39,822 nt of DNA from Bacillota bacterium (GCA_021846285.1 JAJZCB010000026.1:1-39822); one strand, 5' to 3'. Shown: positions 8,292 through 17,362, counted from the stretch's first letter. Notes: generated by a model from the letters alone, not told the origin. Made by a program: numbers and translations.

Positions 8292-10733
8292 ATGACGATA
8301 AAGGTGGGAATCCCTCTGCTTACTATACACGACGGCGCATTTTATGAGGGCAGCGAACCAGTGTTCCTGTTTGGCGCGGAGTGCCATTATTTCCGCATTG
8401 ATCCGCTGCGCTGGCGGGAACGGCTGTTGCAGGTGAAGGCTGCAGGCTGCAATCTCATCAGTACATATGTGCCCTGGTTATGGCATGAACCAGAGGAAGG
8501 CGATTTTGACTTTGAGGGAATGACGCATCCCCGCCGGAATGTCACTCAGTTTCTCGAATTGTGCAGGGAACTCGGGTTTTATGTGATTGTGCGACCCGGT
8601 CCGTACGTGATGTCAGAGTTGCGGCGGGAGGGCATTCCAGAATGGGTGCTGCGCGACTATCCAGAAGTCATCGCCCGGACGGTGGATGGAGCGTCTCACC
8701 CGACCCGCGTGGTTTCCTATCTGCACCCGACGTTTTTAAAATTGGCGGAATCCTGGTATCACGCTGTCCTGACGGCCATGTTGCCTTACATGTCGGATCG
8801 CGGCGGACCGATCGTTGTCGTGCAGTTGGACAATGAAATCGGGATGCTTCACTGGGTTACCAACGGGGCGGATTTCCATCCTGTCACCCTGGAGCGCTAT
8901 GAAAGGTTTCTGCAGAAAAAGACGGCGGCCATTCCACTCATATCATCGTCAGCCCATGAGCAGTCGGCGGCCGGAATCGCCGAGACGGCAACCGGAATCG
9001 CCCAGGCGGAGCCCATCGCTGACCATGAGTTCCACGCACTGTCTCAACATTTTCTGTGGTCGGAATTCTGCAGAGAGGACATTGCTGAGTACGTATCGTT
9101 TCTCGAACATACGGCCCGGCGGGTGGGTGTGTCCGTTCCATTTTTGATCAATGTTCATGGCTTCAAGGACTTTTCCGTCTATAGCAGGGGAACAGAGTAT
9201 CCCATCGGGATAAGTCAACTGCGCACGACGGCCAGGCGCAGCCTGGCGCTTGTGGCTGGGGATTTCTACCCGGGACACATCACGTACGACAATTTTCACG
9301 ATGTCATTGTCAGCACCCTATTTACGGCTGCGATATCGTCGCCGGAACAGCCGATCTTCTCGGCAGAGTTTCAATCCGGTCGATTAACTGATCGACCCAC
9401 GGTGTCTGGTCGAGATCTCGATCTGCTGACCCGGCTGTGCATCGCGCATGGCATGAATGCCTTGAACTACTACATGTTTTGTGCCGGCGACAACCCTGAA
9501 GACATCGGTCTGTTTGGCACGAGGCATGAATGGCAGGCGCCCATTGCTTCTGACGGCGCCTTGCGACCCGCGTACGCAGCGGCGTCACATCTGGGGTCGC
9601 TGTTGTCAGGCGTCGGTCAGGATCTGTGCAGCGCGCCGAAACTCATCGATACGCATGTCGCCTTTTACTCTCCCTACTACATGACGGAAACAGCCTGGCC
9701 ACAATCCGAGGATGTATCCAGTTTGCTCGGCTATTTTGCCTTCCAGAGAGAGCATTTTCACTTCGATGGCTTGTGGCGGCTGCTGGCGGCTGCCAACATA
9801 TCCTTTGCAGCGCTGGACCTGTACGAACGGGAACACATTGATCCCGCTGCGGTTCCGAGTCTGTGGGTCGCCACCACATCATTCATGGATCGAGCGACGC
9901 AGACAACTCTGGTCGATTACGTCTCGAACGGCGGGTGTCTGATCGTCGGTCCGCGAATCCCTGAGTATGACCTGGATGGAAGCGCTTGCCGCATTTTGGC
10001 TGATGCTTTGAACGCGCATCCCATCGAACAGAGAGGCGGCTACCGGTTGGTGAATCTCGCTGGACAGGCGTCCGTTTTTTCCAGGCAGCATCTCGTGTTC
10101 GATCGGATAGCGCCTGACGCCGTATGGGGGTGGGAAGAAGGGAACACATCCGCGACAGTCGCTTATCTGCAGGCTGTAGAAAAGGGCAGAGCTCTTGTCC
10201 TCGGGGTTGGCCTCACTCACGAATACGATTACCAGGCCGCACTGATCCGGGACATTGCGACAAAACTGGGTATCGTTCCTGAGGTGCAGTGTTCACACCC
10301 GCATGCTTTGGCAACGCTGCGGCGGGGTGCGCGCGGATCTTTCTTATCGTTGATCAATGTAGAGGACGAGGATCTTCAGACGACCGTGTCCATTGGGGAA
10401 CAGATGGCGTTTGACGGAATCGTCATCCGTACGCGCGCCCGATCTGGCGTCTTGCTCCCTGTGAACTATCGCCTGGCCGATGAGTTGCAGATTGATTACA
10501 GCACAGCGGAAGTGCACGTGGAACGGGTAGAGAGCCAGGAAGTCAGATTGACACTTCACCTGTATCAGGGGCAGGCCACTATGGTTCTGTCAGGACCGTG
10601 GACTGTGGTTCATTGCTCTGCTGATTTCGCGTGGGATGCTTCCCGCCATTGCCTGACGGTCACGTCTCAACATGAAGATTCTCATGGAACACAAGAGGTG
10701 CGTATTGTTTTGGAAAAAAATCGAATCGTTTAG
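8292..10733 (+). CDS. GH35-like beta-galactosidase
   Basis: An 813-aa cytosolic glycoside hydrolase with no signal peptide. The first about 380 residues form a (beta/alpha)8 barrel of the GH35/GH42 clan. The GH35-type Arg-Pro-Gly-Pro-Tyr-Val block is at 101-106, followed by Gly-Ile-Pro-Glu-Trp-Val. The probable acid/base Glu182 lies in Gln-Leu-Asp-Asn-Glu-Ile-Gly, and the probable nucleophile is Glu359 in Ser-Ala-Glu-Phe. A region around 530-570 resembles the GH42 trimerisation/glutamine-amidotransferase-like domain, and beta-rich domains follow. It should cleave terminal beta-D-galactosyl (or related) residues from oligosaccharides brought in by the downstream importer. The ATG at 8292 has only a weak AAGGG upstream, so it may be translated partly by coupling to the repressor gene 30 bp before. 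Exact linkage and sugar preference remain open. Confidence 0.82.
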   Translation: MTIKVGIPLLTIHDGAFYEGSEPVFLFGAECHYFRIDPLRWRERLLQVKAAGCNLISTYVPWLWHEPEEGDFDFEGMTHPRRNVTQFLELCRELGFYVIVRPGPYVMSELRREGIPEWVLRDYPEVIARTVDGASHPTRVVSYLHPTFLKLAESWYHAVLTAMLPYMSDRGGPIVVVQLDNEIGMLHWVTNGADFHPVTLERYERFLQKKTAAIPLISSSAHEQSAAGIAETATGIAQAEPIADHEFHALSQHFLWSEFCREDIAEYVSFLEHTARRVGVSVPFLINVHGFKDFSVYSRGTEYPIGISQLRTTARRSLALVAGDFYPGHITYDNFHDVIVSTLFTAAISSPEQPIFSAEFQSGRLTDRPTVSGRDLDLLTRLCIAHGMNALNYYMFCAGDNPEDIGLFGTRHEWQAPIASDGALRPAYAAASHLGSLLSGVGQDLCSAPKLIDTHVAFYSPYYMTETAWPQSEDVSSLLGYFAFQREHFHFDGLWRLLAAANISFAALDLYEREHIDPAAVPSLWVATTSFMDRATQTTLVDYVSNGGCLIVGPRIPEYDLDGSACRILADALNAHPIEQRGGYRLVNLAGQASVFSRQHLVFDRIAPDAVWGWEEGNTSATVAYLQAVEKGRALVLGVGLTHEYDYQAALIRDIATKLGIVPEVQCSHPHALATLRRGARGSFLSLINVEDEDLQTTVSIGEQMAFDGIVIRTRARSGVLLPVNYRLADELQIDYSTAEVHVERVESQEVRLTLHLYQGQATMVLSGPWTVVHCSADFAWDASRHCLTVTSQHEDSHGTQEVRIVLEKNRIV

Positions 10734-10735
10734 AT
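10720..10735. promoter_or_regulatory. Second LacI operator-like site, spanning the glycosidase stop codon
   Basis: ATCGAATCGTTTAGAT matches the 7231-7246 operator at 14 of 16 positions and keeps the central CG. The TAG stop of the glycosidase (10731-10733) lies inside it. It precedes the importer operon by about 200 bp and is flanked by GGAAAAA/TTTTCC, which also gives a weak dyad. Confidence 0.5.
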
Positions 10736-10936
10736 TTTCCAGCGAATCATGAAAACTCGTGGCAGGAGCAGTGAGCTATGCAGCGATGAGTTTCTCGCAA
10801 CCACTTGAGCTTGGGGAGGTGAGGGTCATGTGAAGTCGCAGATGCATTGGGCGTGTTGCGACAGGCACTGGCACTGGGGCAGGCACTTGCACTGAACCGA
10901 AGCACACTTGTAACATGAAAAAGGGGAGTTGAGAAG

Positions 10937-12571
10937 ATGAGGAACAAAAAATGGAAGTATGGGTTGGCGTCCAGCATGGTGGCGCTTACCACGCTCGCGG
11001 CGGGAACAGCGAGTTATGCAGCGACAACGGCGTCGCAACAACCGCCGCTCATCATGGTGCCTGGGCAAGGCGGCCAGTTTCAAGAGAACTTCAGTCCGTT
11101 TTCCGGCGGCGCCCTGCAAGGAACGCTGGGATTGGTCTATCAACCGCTGTTTTACTTCAATCCGTCTGGCACGGCAACGCCGCTCTTGGGATCTTCCTTC
11201 TCTTGGTCGAATCATTCTACTGTATTGACCGTGAACCTGCGCAAGAACGTAAAATTCTCCAACGGAACGACGATGACGTCGGCAGACGTGGTGTATTCCT
11301 TCGATTTACTGAAGAAATATCCGGCGTTAGACGGAAGCGGAATCTGGAAGGTGATCAACAATGTCAAGGCGGTAGGCCCGAACACTGTGCAATTTGATTT
11401 TATTACCGCCAACACGTCCTATGAGTATTACATCCTTGACACGGTCTACATCGTTCCACAAAGCATTTGGCAGGCAGTGTCCAATCCAACCACAGCCTTA
11501 AACTTTACCCCAGTGGGCACCGGGCCGTTTGTCTTGAAATCCTTCTCGCCGGAAATGTACCAATTTGTCGCCAACCCTACGTATTGGGGCGGTGAACCGA
11601 AATTACAGACTGTCGATTTCCCCGCATACAATGGCAACACGAGTACGCAGCTCGCGCTGATGAATAACAAGATCGACTGGACGGGCCTGTTCATCCCGCA
11701 TATCAATAAGGTGTATGTCAGCAGGAATCCGAAAAACAACCATTACTGGTTCTCGGATTTCGGCGGCGCGAACATGCTGTACACCAATTTACAGGATCCA
11801 CTTCTGAAGAATCTCGCTGTACGACAAGCGATCAGTTTGGGCATGAATCGTCAGGTGATTTCCAAGTTAGGCGAGTATGGGTATGAGCCTGCGGCTACAC
11901 CCAGTGGATATTCACTTCCGCCCGCAGGTCAATCGTGGATCAATCCTAAATTGCCCAAAGCATTTACGTACAACCCACAAAAAGCCATTTCGATCCTGGA
12001 GAAGGCTGGATTTACGCGAAATGCTCAAGGTATTTTCCAAACGAAGAGCGGCCAGCCGTTATCCTTCTCCCTGGATGTCGTCAGCGGATGGACCGACTGG
12101 GATGCGGACTGCGCGATCATCGCGAAAGAACTCGGTCAGATCGGCATCCAGGTCAACGTCCAGCAGTTGGCGTTTGGCGCTTACTATTCGGCGCTGTCGA
12201 CAGGAAAATTCCAACTCGGCATGAGCTGGAGCGGGTCTGGACCCACACCTTTCTACATGTACCAAAGTCTCTTTATGCCCAATGGCCCCGGAAACTGGGA
12301 TCACTGGAACAACGCGTACACCACGCGTGAATTGAATGCCTACGAACACTCGTCTTCACCGGCTAAGCAGCGCCAGGCAGTCTATGCCCTGGAAAGCGCC
12401 ATGGTGTACTCGCTGCCCTACATTCCATTAGTGTACGGCGTGGGTTGGAACGAGTACAGCACGCAAAACTGGGTGGGCTGGCCAAACGCGCAAAACCCCT
12501 ATGCGCAAGGATCTCCTTGGGTCGCGCCGTCTAACGGGATTATCTTGAGCCATTTGCGGCCCGCCAAGTAA
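10937..12571 (+). CDS. Family 5 extracellular solute-binding protein (Dpp/Opp-type importer)
   Basis: A 544-aa secreted binding protein of the SBP_bac_5 family (peptides, nickel, and in several lineages cello- or galacto-oligosaccharides). A typical signal peptide (Lys/Arg-rich start, hydrophobic core, Ser-Tyr-Ala cleavage site about residue 28) is present, but there is no lipobox cysteine, unlike most Bacillota homologues. The mature part has the family start (Phe-Ser-Pro-Phe near residue 55) and the Thr-Ser-Ala-Asp-Val-Val-Tyr-Ser block. AAAGGGGAG precedes the ATG. It heads a five-gene importer operon and follows a glycosidase and LacI repressor, which favours an oligosaccharide ligand over a peptide. 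How it stays near the membrane without lipidation is unclear. Confidence 0.88.
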   Translation: MRNKKWKYGLASSMVALTTLAAGTASYAATTASQQPPLIMVPGQGGQFQENFSPFSGGALQGTLGLVYQPLFYFNPSGTATPLLGSSFSWSNHSTVLTVNLRKNVKFSNGTTMTSADVVYSFDLLKKYPALDGSGIWKVINNVKAVGPNTVQFDFITANTSYEYYILDTVYIVPQSIWQAVSNPTTALNFTPVGTGPFVLKSFSPEMYQFVANPTYWGGEPKLQTVDFPAYNGNTSTQLALMNNKIDWTGLFIPHINKVYVSRNPKNNHYWFSDFGGANMLYTNLQDPLLKNLAVRQAISLGMNRQVISKLGEYGYEPAATPSGYSLPPAGQSWINPKLPKAFTYNPQKAISILEKAGFTRNAQGIFQTKSGQPLSFSLDVVSGWTDWDADCAIIAKELGQIGIQVNVQQLAFGAYYSALSTGKFQLGMSWSGSGPTPFYMYQSLFMPNGPGNWDHWNNAYTTRELNAYEHSSSPAKQRQAVYALESAMVYSLPYIPLVYGVGWNEYSTQNWVGWPNAQNPYAQGSPWVAPSNGIILSHLRPAK

Positions 12572-12584
12572 CGCCATGATCAAC

Positions 12585-12606
12585 GGGGGGGAGGCTCCTC
12601 CCCCCT
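12585..12606 (+). terminator. GC-only hairpin between binding protein and permeases
   Basis: A run of G with GAG pairs to CTC with a run of C across a tiny loop (12585-12594 with 12597-12605), followed by TAAGCTTTTG. Its position after the first gene of an ABC operon suits a leaky terminator or 3' stabiliser that keeps binding-protein levels above those of the membrane components. Confidence 0.55.
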
Positions 12607-12631
12607 AAGCTTTTGAAGGAGATGGACATCC

Positions 12632-13621
12632 GTGAGATATTTCATACAGCGTCTGGGATTCTTTGTACTCTCTCTGATGGCCGCAATCTCGATCAATTTT
12701 TTCTTGCCGCGGTTGATGCCTGGGAACCCCGCGGAGGCCATGATCGCACGCTACCAAGGGCGATTGAGCCCCATGGCTTTACACTCATTGGAACTGCAAT
12801 TTGGCGTTAGCAATCAACCTCTATGGCAACAGTTTCTTTCCTATCTTAACAATACGTTTCACGGTAATTTTGGGTTGTCGATCACGTATTATCCGGTGCC
12901 CGTCATGAATGTGATCGCAAACAGCCTGCCCTGGACGCTGGGGCTCGCTGGCACGGCCACGGTCATTGCGACGGTCGTGGGGGTATTTCTCGGGGTTTTG
13001 GCAGCCTGGCATCGTGGGGGCGTTATCGATTCGATTCTTCCGCTTGTGACGACATTTACGAGTTCCATCCCTTATCAGTGGATGGCTTTGCTGTTGCTCT
13101 ACGTCTTTGGCTTTACTCTCGGTTGGTTTCCTACGGCGCACTCTTATTCGACGATTCTTATGCCTGCGTGGAATGGTCCATTTATCGTCAATGTGTTGTA
13201 TCATGCGATTTTACCCGCGGCCACCCTGATCATCACGGCCATTGGCGGTTGGCTGTTTGGGATGCGAAATAATATGATTAATATACTCGGGGAAGACTAT
13301 GTCGTGTTCGCAGAAGCCAAAGGTGTCAAGGACAAACGGTTGATGCTTACCTATGCGGCACGAAATGCCATGCTTCCCAGTCTCACCGGGTTTGGCATGG
13401 CGCTCGGTTTCGTGGTCGGGGGCGCTGTCCTGGTGGAGAACATATTTTCCTATCCGGGAGTGGGCTACCAACTGGTCGCCGCCGTACAAAATGAAGATTA
13501 TCCACTTATGCAAGGTTTGTTCCTGATCATCTCTTTCGCTGTTTTACTGGCCAACTTTATCGTAGAAATGCTGTATGGAAGACTGGATCCTCGGGTGCGG
13601 AAAGGGGGCGCCAATTCCTAG
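12632..13621 (+). CDS. Dpp/Opp-type ABC transporter permease (DppB-like)
   Basis: A 329-aa inner-membrane permease with six predicted helices. The N-terminal Arg-Tyr-Phe-Ile-Gln-Arg start and the large extracellular loop after helix 1 are typical of DppB/OppB. The cytoplasmic EAA-type loop (Phe-Ala-Glu-Ala-Lys-Gly-Val, then Leu-Pro-Ser) contacts the ATPases. The GTG start at 12632 has AAGGAG ten bases upstream. Its stop codon TAG shares a G with the GTG start of the next permease, so the two are translationally coupled. It works with the three following genes and the family 5 binding protein. Confidence 0.9.
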   Translation: MRYFIQRLGFFVLSLMAAISINFFLPRLMPGNPAEAMIARYQGRLSPMALHSLELQFGVSNQPLWQQFLSYLNNTFHGNFGLSITYYPVPVMNVIANSLPWTLGLAGTATVIATVVGVFLGVLAAWHRGGVIDSILPLVTTFTSSIPYQWMALLLLYVFGFTLGWFPTAHSYSTILMPAWNGPFIVNVLYHAILPAATLIITAIGGWLFGMRNNMINILGEDYVVFAEAKGVKDKRLMLTYAARNAMLPSLTGFGMALGFVVGGAVLVENIFSYPGVGYQLVAAVQNEDYPLMQGLFLIISFAVLLANFIVEMLYGRLDPRVRKGGANS

Positions 13622-14565
13622 TGGCAAAAGGAAACGCTCGCCTCATGACTGCAGTGGAAAAGCGCAAAAAGTTCCAGGGCCTGAAAGCATTTTTGAGCAA
13701 CGGCAAGGCGCGCGTCGGCTTGATCATTTTTATATTCTTTGTTCTGATGGCGATATTTGCGCCCGTGGTGTCTCCCTATAATCCGAGTGACACGAATTTT
13801 GCGCAACTGGCGGCGCCGAGTTGGCGTCACTGGCTCGGTACGACGGGCAATGGGGAGGATGTGTTGTCCCAGTTAATTTGGGGGTCGCGCACCTCGCTGA
13901 CCGTTGGAATGCTTGCGGGGGTGCTGACGACGGTCGTTGCGGTGCTGATTGGCATGTATCCTGGGTATCGCGGCGGCTGGATTGACAATGTTCTCGATAC
14001 CATAACCAGTATTTTTATGGTCATCCCTTCGATGCCCCTGATCATCGTGATCGCGTCGTATATTCATTCTTCTGGCCCTTACGTCATCGTCTTTGTGATC
14101 GGATTTACCGGCTGGGCGGGAGGGGCCAGGACACTGCGGTCGCAAACCCTGACCTATCGCAATCGTGATTTTATCATTGCCGCCAAATTGTCGGGCGCAT
14201 CGGAACTCGGCATTTTGCTTGGCGAGATCCTGCCCAATATGCTGTCTCTCATCATTCATGTCCTGATGGGCGGCATTATCGGCGGCATCATGAGTGAAGC
14301 CTTTTTGGAGTTTCTTGGCCTTGGCAACTCATCTGTGATCAGTTGGGGCACTATGATGTACTGGGCCGATGCGGGCGGAGCGATGCTCATGGGCGCCTGG
14401 TGGTGGTTGTTGCCTGGAGGGCTGGCGATTGCCGTTGTCGGCATGAGCATGGCGCTGATGAACTATGGCATCGATCAGGTGACCAATCCGCGTTTAAACA
14501 CCACTCCCAAAGAGAAGGTTCGTAAATCGTCAAAGTCGGGGGGTGTAGAGGTTGTCAAACCATGA
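13621..14565 (+). CDS. Dpp/Opp-type ABC transporter permease (DppC-like)
   Basis: A 314-aa inner-membrane permease. It carries the DppC/OppC N-terminal extension with one helix (Ala-Pro-Val-Val-Ser-Pro-Tyr) before the core, the Leu-Gly-Thr-Thr-Gly-Asn-Gly-Glu-Asp block typical of this subunit, and the EAA loop near residue 190. The GTG start at 13621 overlaps the previous stop by one base. The last 14 bases overlap the start of the next gene. A basic 20-residue C-terminal tail follows the last helix. It forms the heterodimeric pore with the preceding permease. Confidence 0.9.
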   Translation: MAKGNARLMTAVEKRKKFQGLKAFLSNGKARVGLIIFIFFVLMAIFAPVVSPYNPSDTNFAQLAAPSWRHWLGTTGNGEDVLSQLIWGSRTSLTVGMLAGVLTTVVAVLIGMYPGYRGGWIDNVLDTITSIFMVIPSMPLIIVIASYIHSSGPYVIVFVIGFTGWAGGARTLRSQTLTYRNRDFIIAAKLSGASELGILLGEILPNMLSLIIHVLMGGIIGGIMSEAFLEFLGLGNSSVISWGTMMYWADAGGAMLMGAWWWLLPGGLAIAVVGMSMALMNYGIDQVTNPRLNTTPKEKVRKSSKSGGVEVVKP

Positions 14566-15547
14566 AGCCATCTTAGAGATCAATGACCTTTCTGTAGCGT
14601 ACTGCACGCCGAAGGGCGACGTACTGGCCGTTCAGGATATGAATCTGCGCGTGTTGCCCAATGAGATTATGGGTCTCATTGGAGAGTCTGGGTCTGGCAA
14701 ATCCACCCTCGCCTATGCCGTGATGCGTCTTCTCAAAGGATCCGCCAGAGTCGTCAAGGGATCCATCCGGATACTTGGAAGAGACATTTATGCGATGGAT
14801 AAGGAAGAGTTGCGGCAATTTCGCTGGACTAATCTATCCATGGTTTTTCAAAGTGCGATGAACGCGCTCAATCCCGTGCTGACGGTGGAGACCCAGATTA
14901 TCGATACGTTGCTCAGTCATCGACCACAACTCAGCAAACGTGAAGCGCGCGAAAAGGTGTATGAACTGGTGGATCTGGTTCGGATTGACCGCAGCCGAAT
15001 CACCAGTTATCCCCATGAGTTGTCGGGGGGGATGCGGCAGCGAATTGTCATTGCCATTGCCATTGCCCTGGAACCCTCTCTGGTTATTATGGATGAACCG
15101 ACAACGGCTTTGGATGTGGTGGTACAGAGATCCATTCTCGACCAAATTAAGGAAGTTCAGCAACGCGCTCAATTTTCCGTGTTGTTTATCAGCCACGACT
15201 TCAGCCTGGTGTCGCAACTCGCTTCGCGTATTGCCATCATGTACGCGGGTCGCGTGGTTGAAGTGACGAAAGCCCGTTCGCTGATGGATGCGGAAGTTGC
15301 GCATCACCCGTACACGGAAGGACTATGGCGAGCGATTCCGAAAATTACGGGTACTTCAGTGGCTCTGGAGGGGATTGCCGGAACCCCGCCCAATCTCTTG
15401 CATCTTCCTTCCGGTTGCGCGTTTCATCCTCGCTGCCGGTATACCTTTGAGCCGTGTCGGACTATGCGACCGCATTTGCAGGAAGTAGAGGGTTCCGGGA
15501 TCGCCTGTCATCGCTTTGTACCGGAGGAGATTCATCATGGCTCATGA
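14552..15547 (+). CDS. Dpp/Opp-type ABC transporter ATPase (DppD-like)
   Basis: A 331-aa ATP-binding subunit. Walker A is Gly-Glu-Ser-Gly-Ser-Gly-Lys-Ser-Thr near residue 43, the ABC signature Leu-Ser-Gly-Gly-Met-Arg-Gln-Arg near 155, and Walker B Val-Ile-Met-Asp-Glu-Pro near 178. The C terminus carries the oligopeptide/dipeptide-transporter domain with four cysteines (three in Cys-x6-Cys-x7-Cys spacing and one near the end), a pattern that can hold an Fe-S cluster in DppD homologues. The start is a TTG overlapping the previous gene; the nearby ATG at 14562 is out of frame. It pairs with the next ATPase. Confidence 0.9.
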   Translation: MSNHEAILEINDLSVAYCTPKGDVLAVQDMNLRVLPNEIMGLIGESGSGKSTLAYAVMRLLKGSARVVKGSIRILGRDIYAMDKEELRQFRWTNLSMVFQSAMNALNPVLTVETQIIDTLLSHRPQLSKREAREKVYELVDLVRIDRSRITSYPHELSGGMRQRIVIAIAIALEPSLVIMDEPTTALDVVVQRSILDQIKEVQQRAQFSVLFISHDFSLVSQLASRIAIMYAGRVVEVTKARSLMDAEVAHHPYTEGLWRAIPKITGTSVALEGIAGTPPNLLHLPSGCAFHPRCRYTFEPCRTMRPHLQEVEGSGIACHRFVPEEIHHGS

Positions 15548-16493
15548 ACCGTTGGTCGAAGTGAAGGATCTTGTCGTGCGGTTTGCGGTGGGCAGTGGTC
15601 TGAAGCGGCAATACATCGTACCGGTGAATCATGTCAGTTTTACGATCGCTCCCGGAGAAGTGGTCGCATTAGTGGGCGAATCGGGAAGTGGAAAAACTAC
15701 GATCGGCCGAGCACTGGTTCGCATTTTGGCGCCATCCGGCGGATCCATTCATGTCGGCGGGGTCGATGTGACGAAGATCAAAGGAAAAGCATTGATAGCA
15801 TACAGAAGACAGATCCAGATGATCTTTCAAGACCCCTACGGATCCCTTAATCCAGTCAAGACGGTGGAACGACATATGCGTTTGCCCATTCGCAAGCATA
15901 AACAGGGCAGAGAAGGCGCCATAGGCGAACAGATTGATGAATCATTGCGAACTGTGGGTCTTACTCCTGTTTCTGAAATGCGTCTAAAGTTTCCACACGA
16001 ACTGTCGGGTGGGCAACGGCAAAGAGTGGCTATTGCCCGGGCGCTTGCGGTGAAGCCTCGGGTTCTGGTAGCCGATGAGCCCATTTCTATGCTGGATGTA
16101 TCCATTCGAGCCGAAATACTCCATTTGCTAAAGCAACTTCAGCAGGAATATTCGCTTGCGTATCTGTACATCACTCACGATCTGGCGTCGGCCCGCTACT
16201 TTGGCGATCGCATCATGGTCATGTACGGAGGTCAGATTATGGAAGCCGCGCCAGCTGACGAACTCGTTGAGAGACCGCGGCATCCTTATACACGTTTGCT
16301 GTTGGCAGCCACCCCCGGCGCTGTTCATACGGGACCGTTGCCGGAAACGAGCAACCGTTCCCCAAACCTGGCTGAGGGCCGAGTGGGATGTCCGTTTGCC
16401 GATCGCTGCCCGCATGTTATGGCGATCTGCCGCACGGAGGATCCGCCGCTGGTTGAACAGAGCGCCCAGCATCTGGTGGCGTGTCACCTGTAG
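15537..16493 (+). CDS. Dpp/Opp-type ABC transporter ATPase (DppF-like)
   Basis: A 318-aa ATP-binding subunit. Walker A (Gly-Glu-Ser-Gly-Ser-Gly-Lys-Thr-Thr), the signature Leu-Ser-Gly-Gly-Gln-Arg-Gln-Arg, and Walker B ending Ala-Asp-Glu-Pro are intact. The Asp-Pro-Tyr-Gly-Ser-Leu-Asn-Pro block is characteristic of DppF/OppF. The ATG at 15537 follows GGAGGAG and overlaps the previous gene by 11 bp; an upstream in-frame start would add seven unlikely residues. The C-terminal cysteine-containing domain is present. It is the last gene of the importer operon, followed by a strong hairpin. Confidence 0.92.
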   Translation: MAHEPLVEVKDLVVRFAVGSGLKRQYIVPVNHVSFTIAPGEVVALVGESGSGKTTIGRALVRILAPSGGSIHVGGVDVTKIKGKALIAYRRQIQMIFQDPYGSLNPVKTVERHMRLPIRKHKQGREGAIGEQIDESLRTVGLTPVSEMRLKFPHELSGGQRQRVAIARALAVKPRVLVADEPISMLDVSIRAEILHLLKQLQQEYSLAYLYITHDLASARYFGDRIMVMYGGQIMEAAPADELVERPRHPYTRLLLAATPGAVHTGPLPETSNRSPNLAEGRVGCPFADRCPHVMAICRTEDPPLVEQSAQHLVACHL

Positions 16494-16568
16494 GCATGCG
16501 GTTTCCCCGCATCGTCGATCGTGAATTCGCGTCTGCGCTGCACATCCGCCGCTGGCCTTGTCGCATAA

Positions 16569-16614
16569 GCGCATAAGCACCCCATGGCCAGAAGCCCACG
16601 GGGTGCTTATGCGC
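16569..16614. terminator. 15-bp perfect hairpin between convergent operons
   Basis: Arms at 16569-16583 and 16600-16614 are exactly complementary around a 16-nt loop. It sits between the importer operon (plus) and the rhodanese genes (minus), a natural place for a bidirectional terminator. Neither side has a good T-tract. The left arm is preceded by a direct duplication of GCATAAGC. Confidence 0.6.
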
Positions 16615-16630
16615 GTTAGTGGTAGGCGGT

Positions 16631-16936
16631 TTACTCTACATCTCCATCCCAACGGGACATGCCGCCCATGAGATTGTGGATCTGCCGGTATCCGACGCGC
16701 TGCAGAAACTCGCAGGCTCTTGCGCTGCGGCTGCCGCTCAGACACACAATAACGCTCTCTATAGTGGGATCAATTTCCTTATATCGATCCATCAACTGAC
16801 CCAAAGGAATGGATTTGGCTCCAGGGATATGCCCGGATGCAAATTCACCGGGTTCGCGCACGTCGATAATCTGAAGCGCCCCGTTTTTCTTTACCTGTTC
16901 CTTTACATCGACATGCATCCACTGTGGTACTGACAT
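16631..16936 (-). CDS. Single-domain rhodanese-like protein 1
   Basis: A 101-aa rhodanese with active-site Cys65 in the loop Cys-Leu-Ser-Gly-Ser-Arg-Ser, preceded by the family block Ile-Ile-Asp-Val-Arg-Glu and Gly-His-Ile-Pro-Gly-Ala. Such proteins carry sulfane sulfur as a Cys persulfide and pass it to acceptors such as low-molecular-weight thiols. I start it at the ATG at 16936, nine bases after GAAGGG; an ATG at 16945 is possible and adds three residues. It is the second gene behind rhodanese 2, separated by about 44 bp, under a promoter that contains a CstR-type operator. A persulfide-handling role is inferred from that context. Confidence 0.85.
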   Translation of the reverse strand: MSVPQWMHVDVKEQVKKNGALQIIDVREPGEFASGHIPGAKSIPLGQLMDRYKEIDPTIESVIVCLSGSRSARACEFLQRVGYRQIHNLMGGMSRWDGDVE

Positions 16937-16980
16937 CGTAACCATCCCTTCGGTGTTTGTACTCAGAAGCTCATGTTGGG

Positions 16981-17283
16981 TCAGGCAGACCAGGCTGTCA
17001 AACCGCCTGTAAGGGTTTGGGCATTGGAAAACCCATGCGTTCGCAGGATTTCACAGGCTTGCGCGCTGCGGTTTCCTGAACGGCACACCACAATCAGGTC
17101 TTTACGATGATCGATTTCATGCAACCGGTAAGGGAGTTCGCCAAGTGGGATCAGGATGGATCCTTCGATATGACCCGCCCGGTACTCATCGACTTCTCTC
17201 ACGTCAACAATCTGGGCCGCATCGTGGCCGAATATGCGGCTCTTCAATGCATGGATGGAAATAGTTGGACAGTGTCCGCTCAC
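16981..17283 (-). CDS. Single-domain rhodanese-like protein 2
   Basis: A 100-aa rhodanese with active-site Cys67 in Cys-Arg-Ser-Gly-Asn-Arg-Ser, and the Val-Asp-Val-Arg-Glu and Gly-His-Ile-Glu-Gly-Ser blocks. The start is a GTG at 17283 with AAAGGAGG eight bases upstream; upstream in-frame codons cover the ribosome site itself and are not used. A second cysteine at residue 5 could join persulfide relay. It leads the two-rhodanese operon under the 17363-17391 promoter. The loop differs from rhodanese 1 (Arg and Asn versus Leu and Ser), so acceptor or donor specificity may differ. Confidence 0.87.
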   Translation of the reverse strand: MSGHCPTISIHALKSRIFGHDAAQIVDVREVDEYRAGHIEGSILIPLGELPYRLHEIDHRKDLIVVCRSGNRSAQACEILRTHGFSNAQTLTGGLTAWSA

Positions 17284-17362
17284 CGTGAATTCCTCCTTTA
17301 TCATCCCCAATCACGCGCTATGCAGCCGTGATCCGGGCGTTGCAAACAGTGTTGACGAGACC

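Noticed and set aside
10813-10833. A start-stop element (ATG TGA behind GGGGAGG) before the importer operon
   Set aside because: A two-codon frame can occur by chance in a purine-rich leader, and no promoter was found that would place it in an mRNA.
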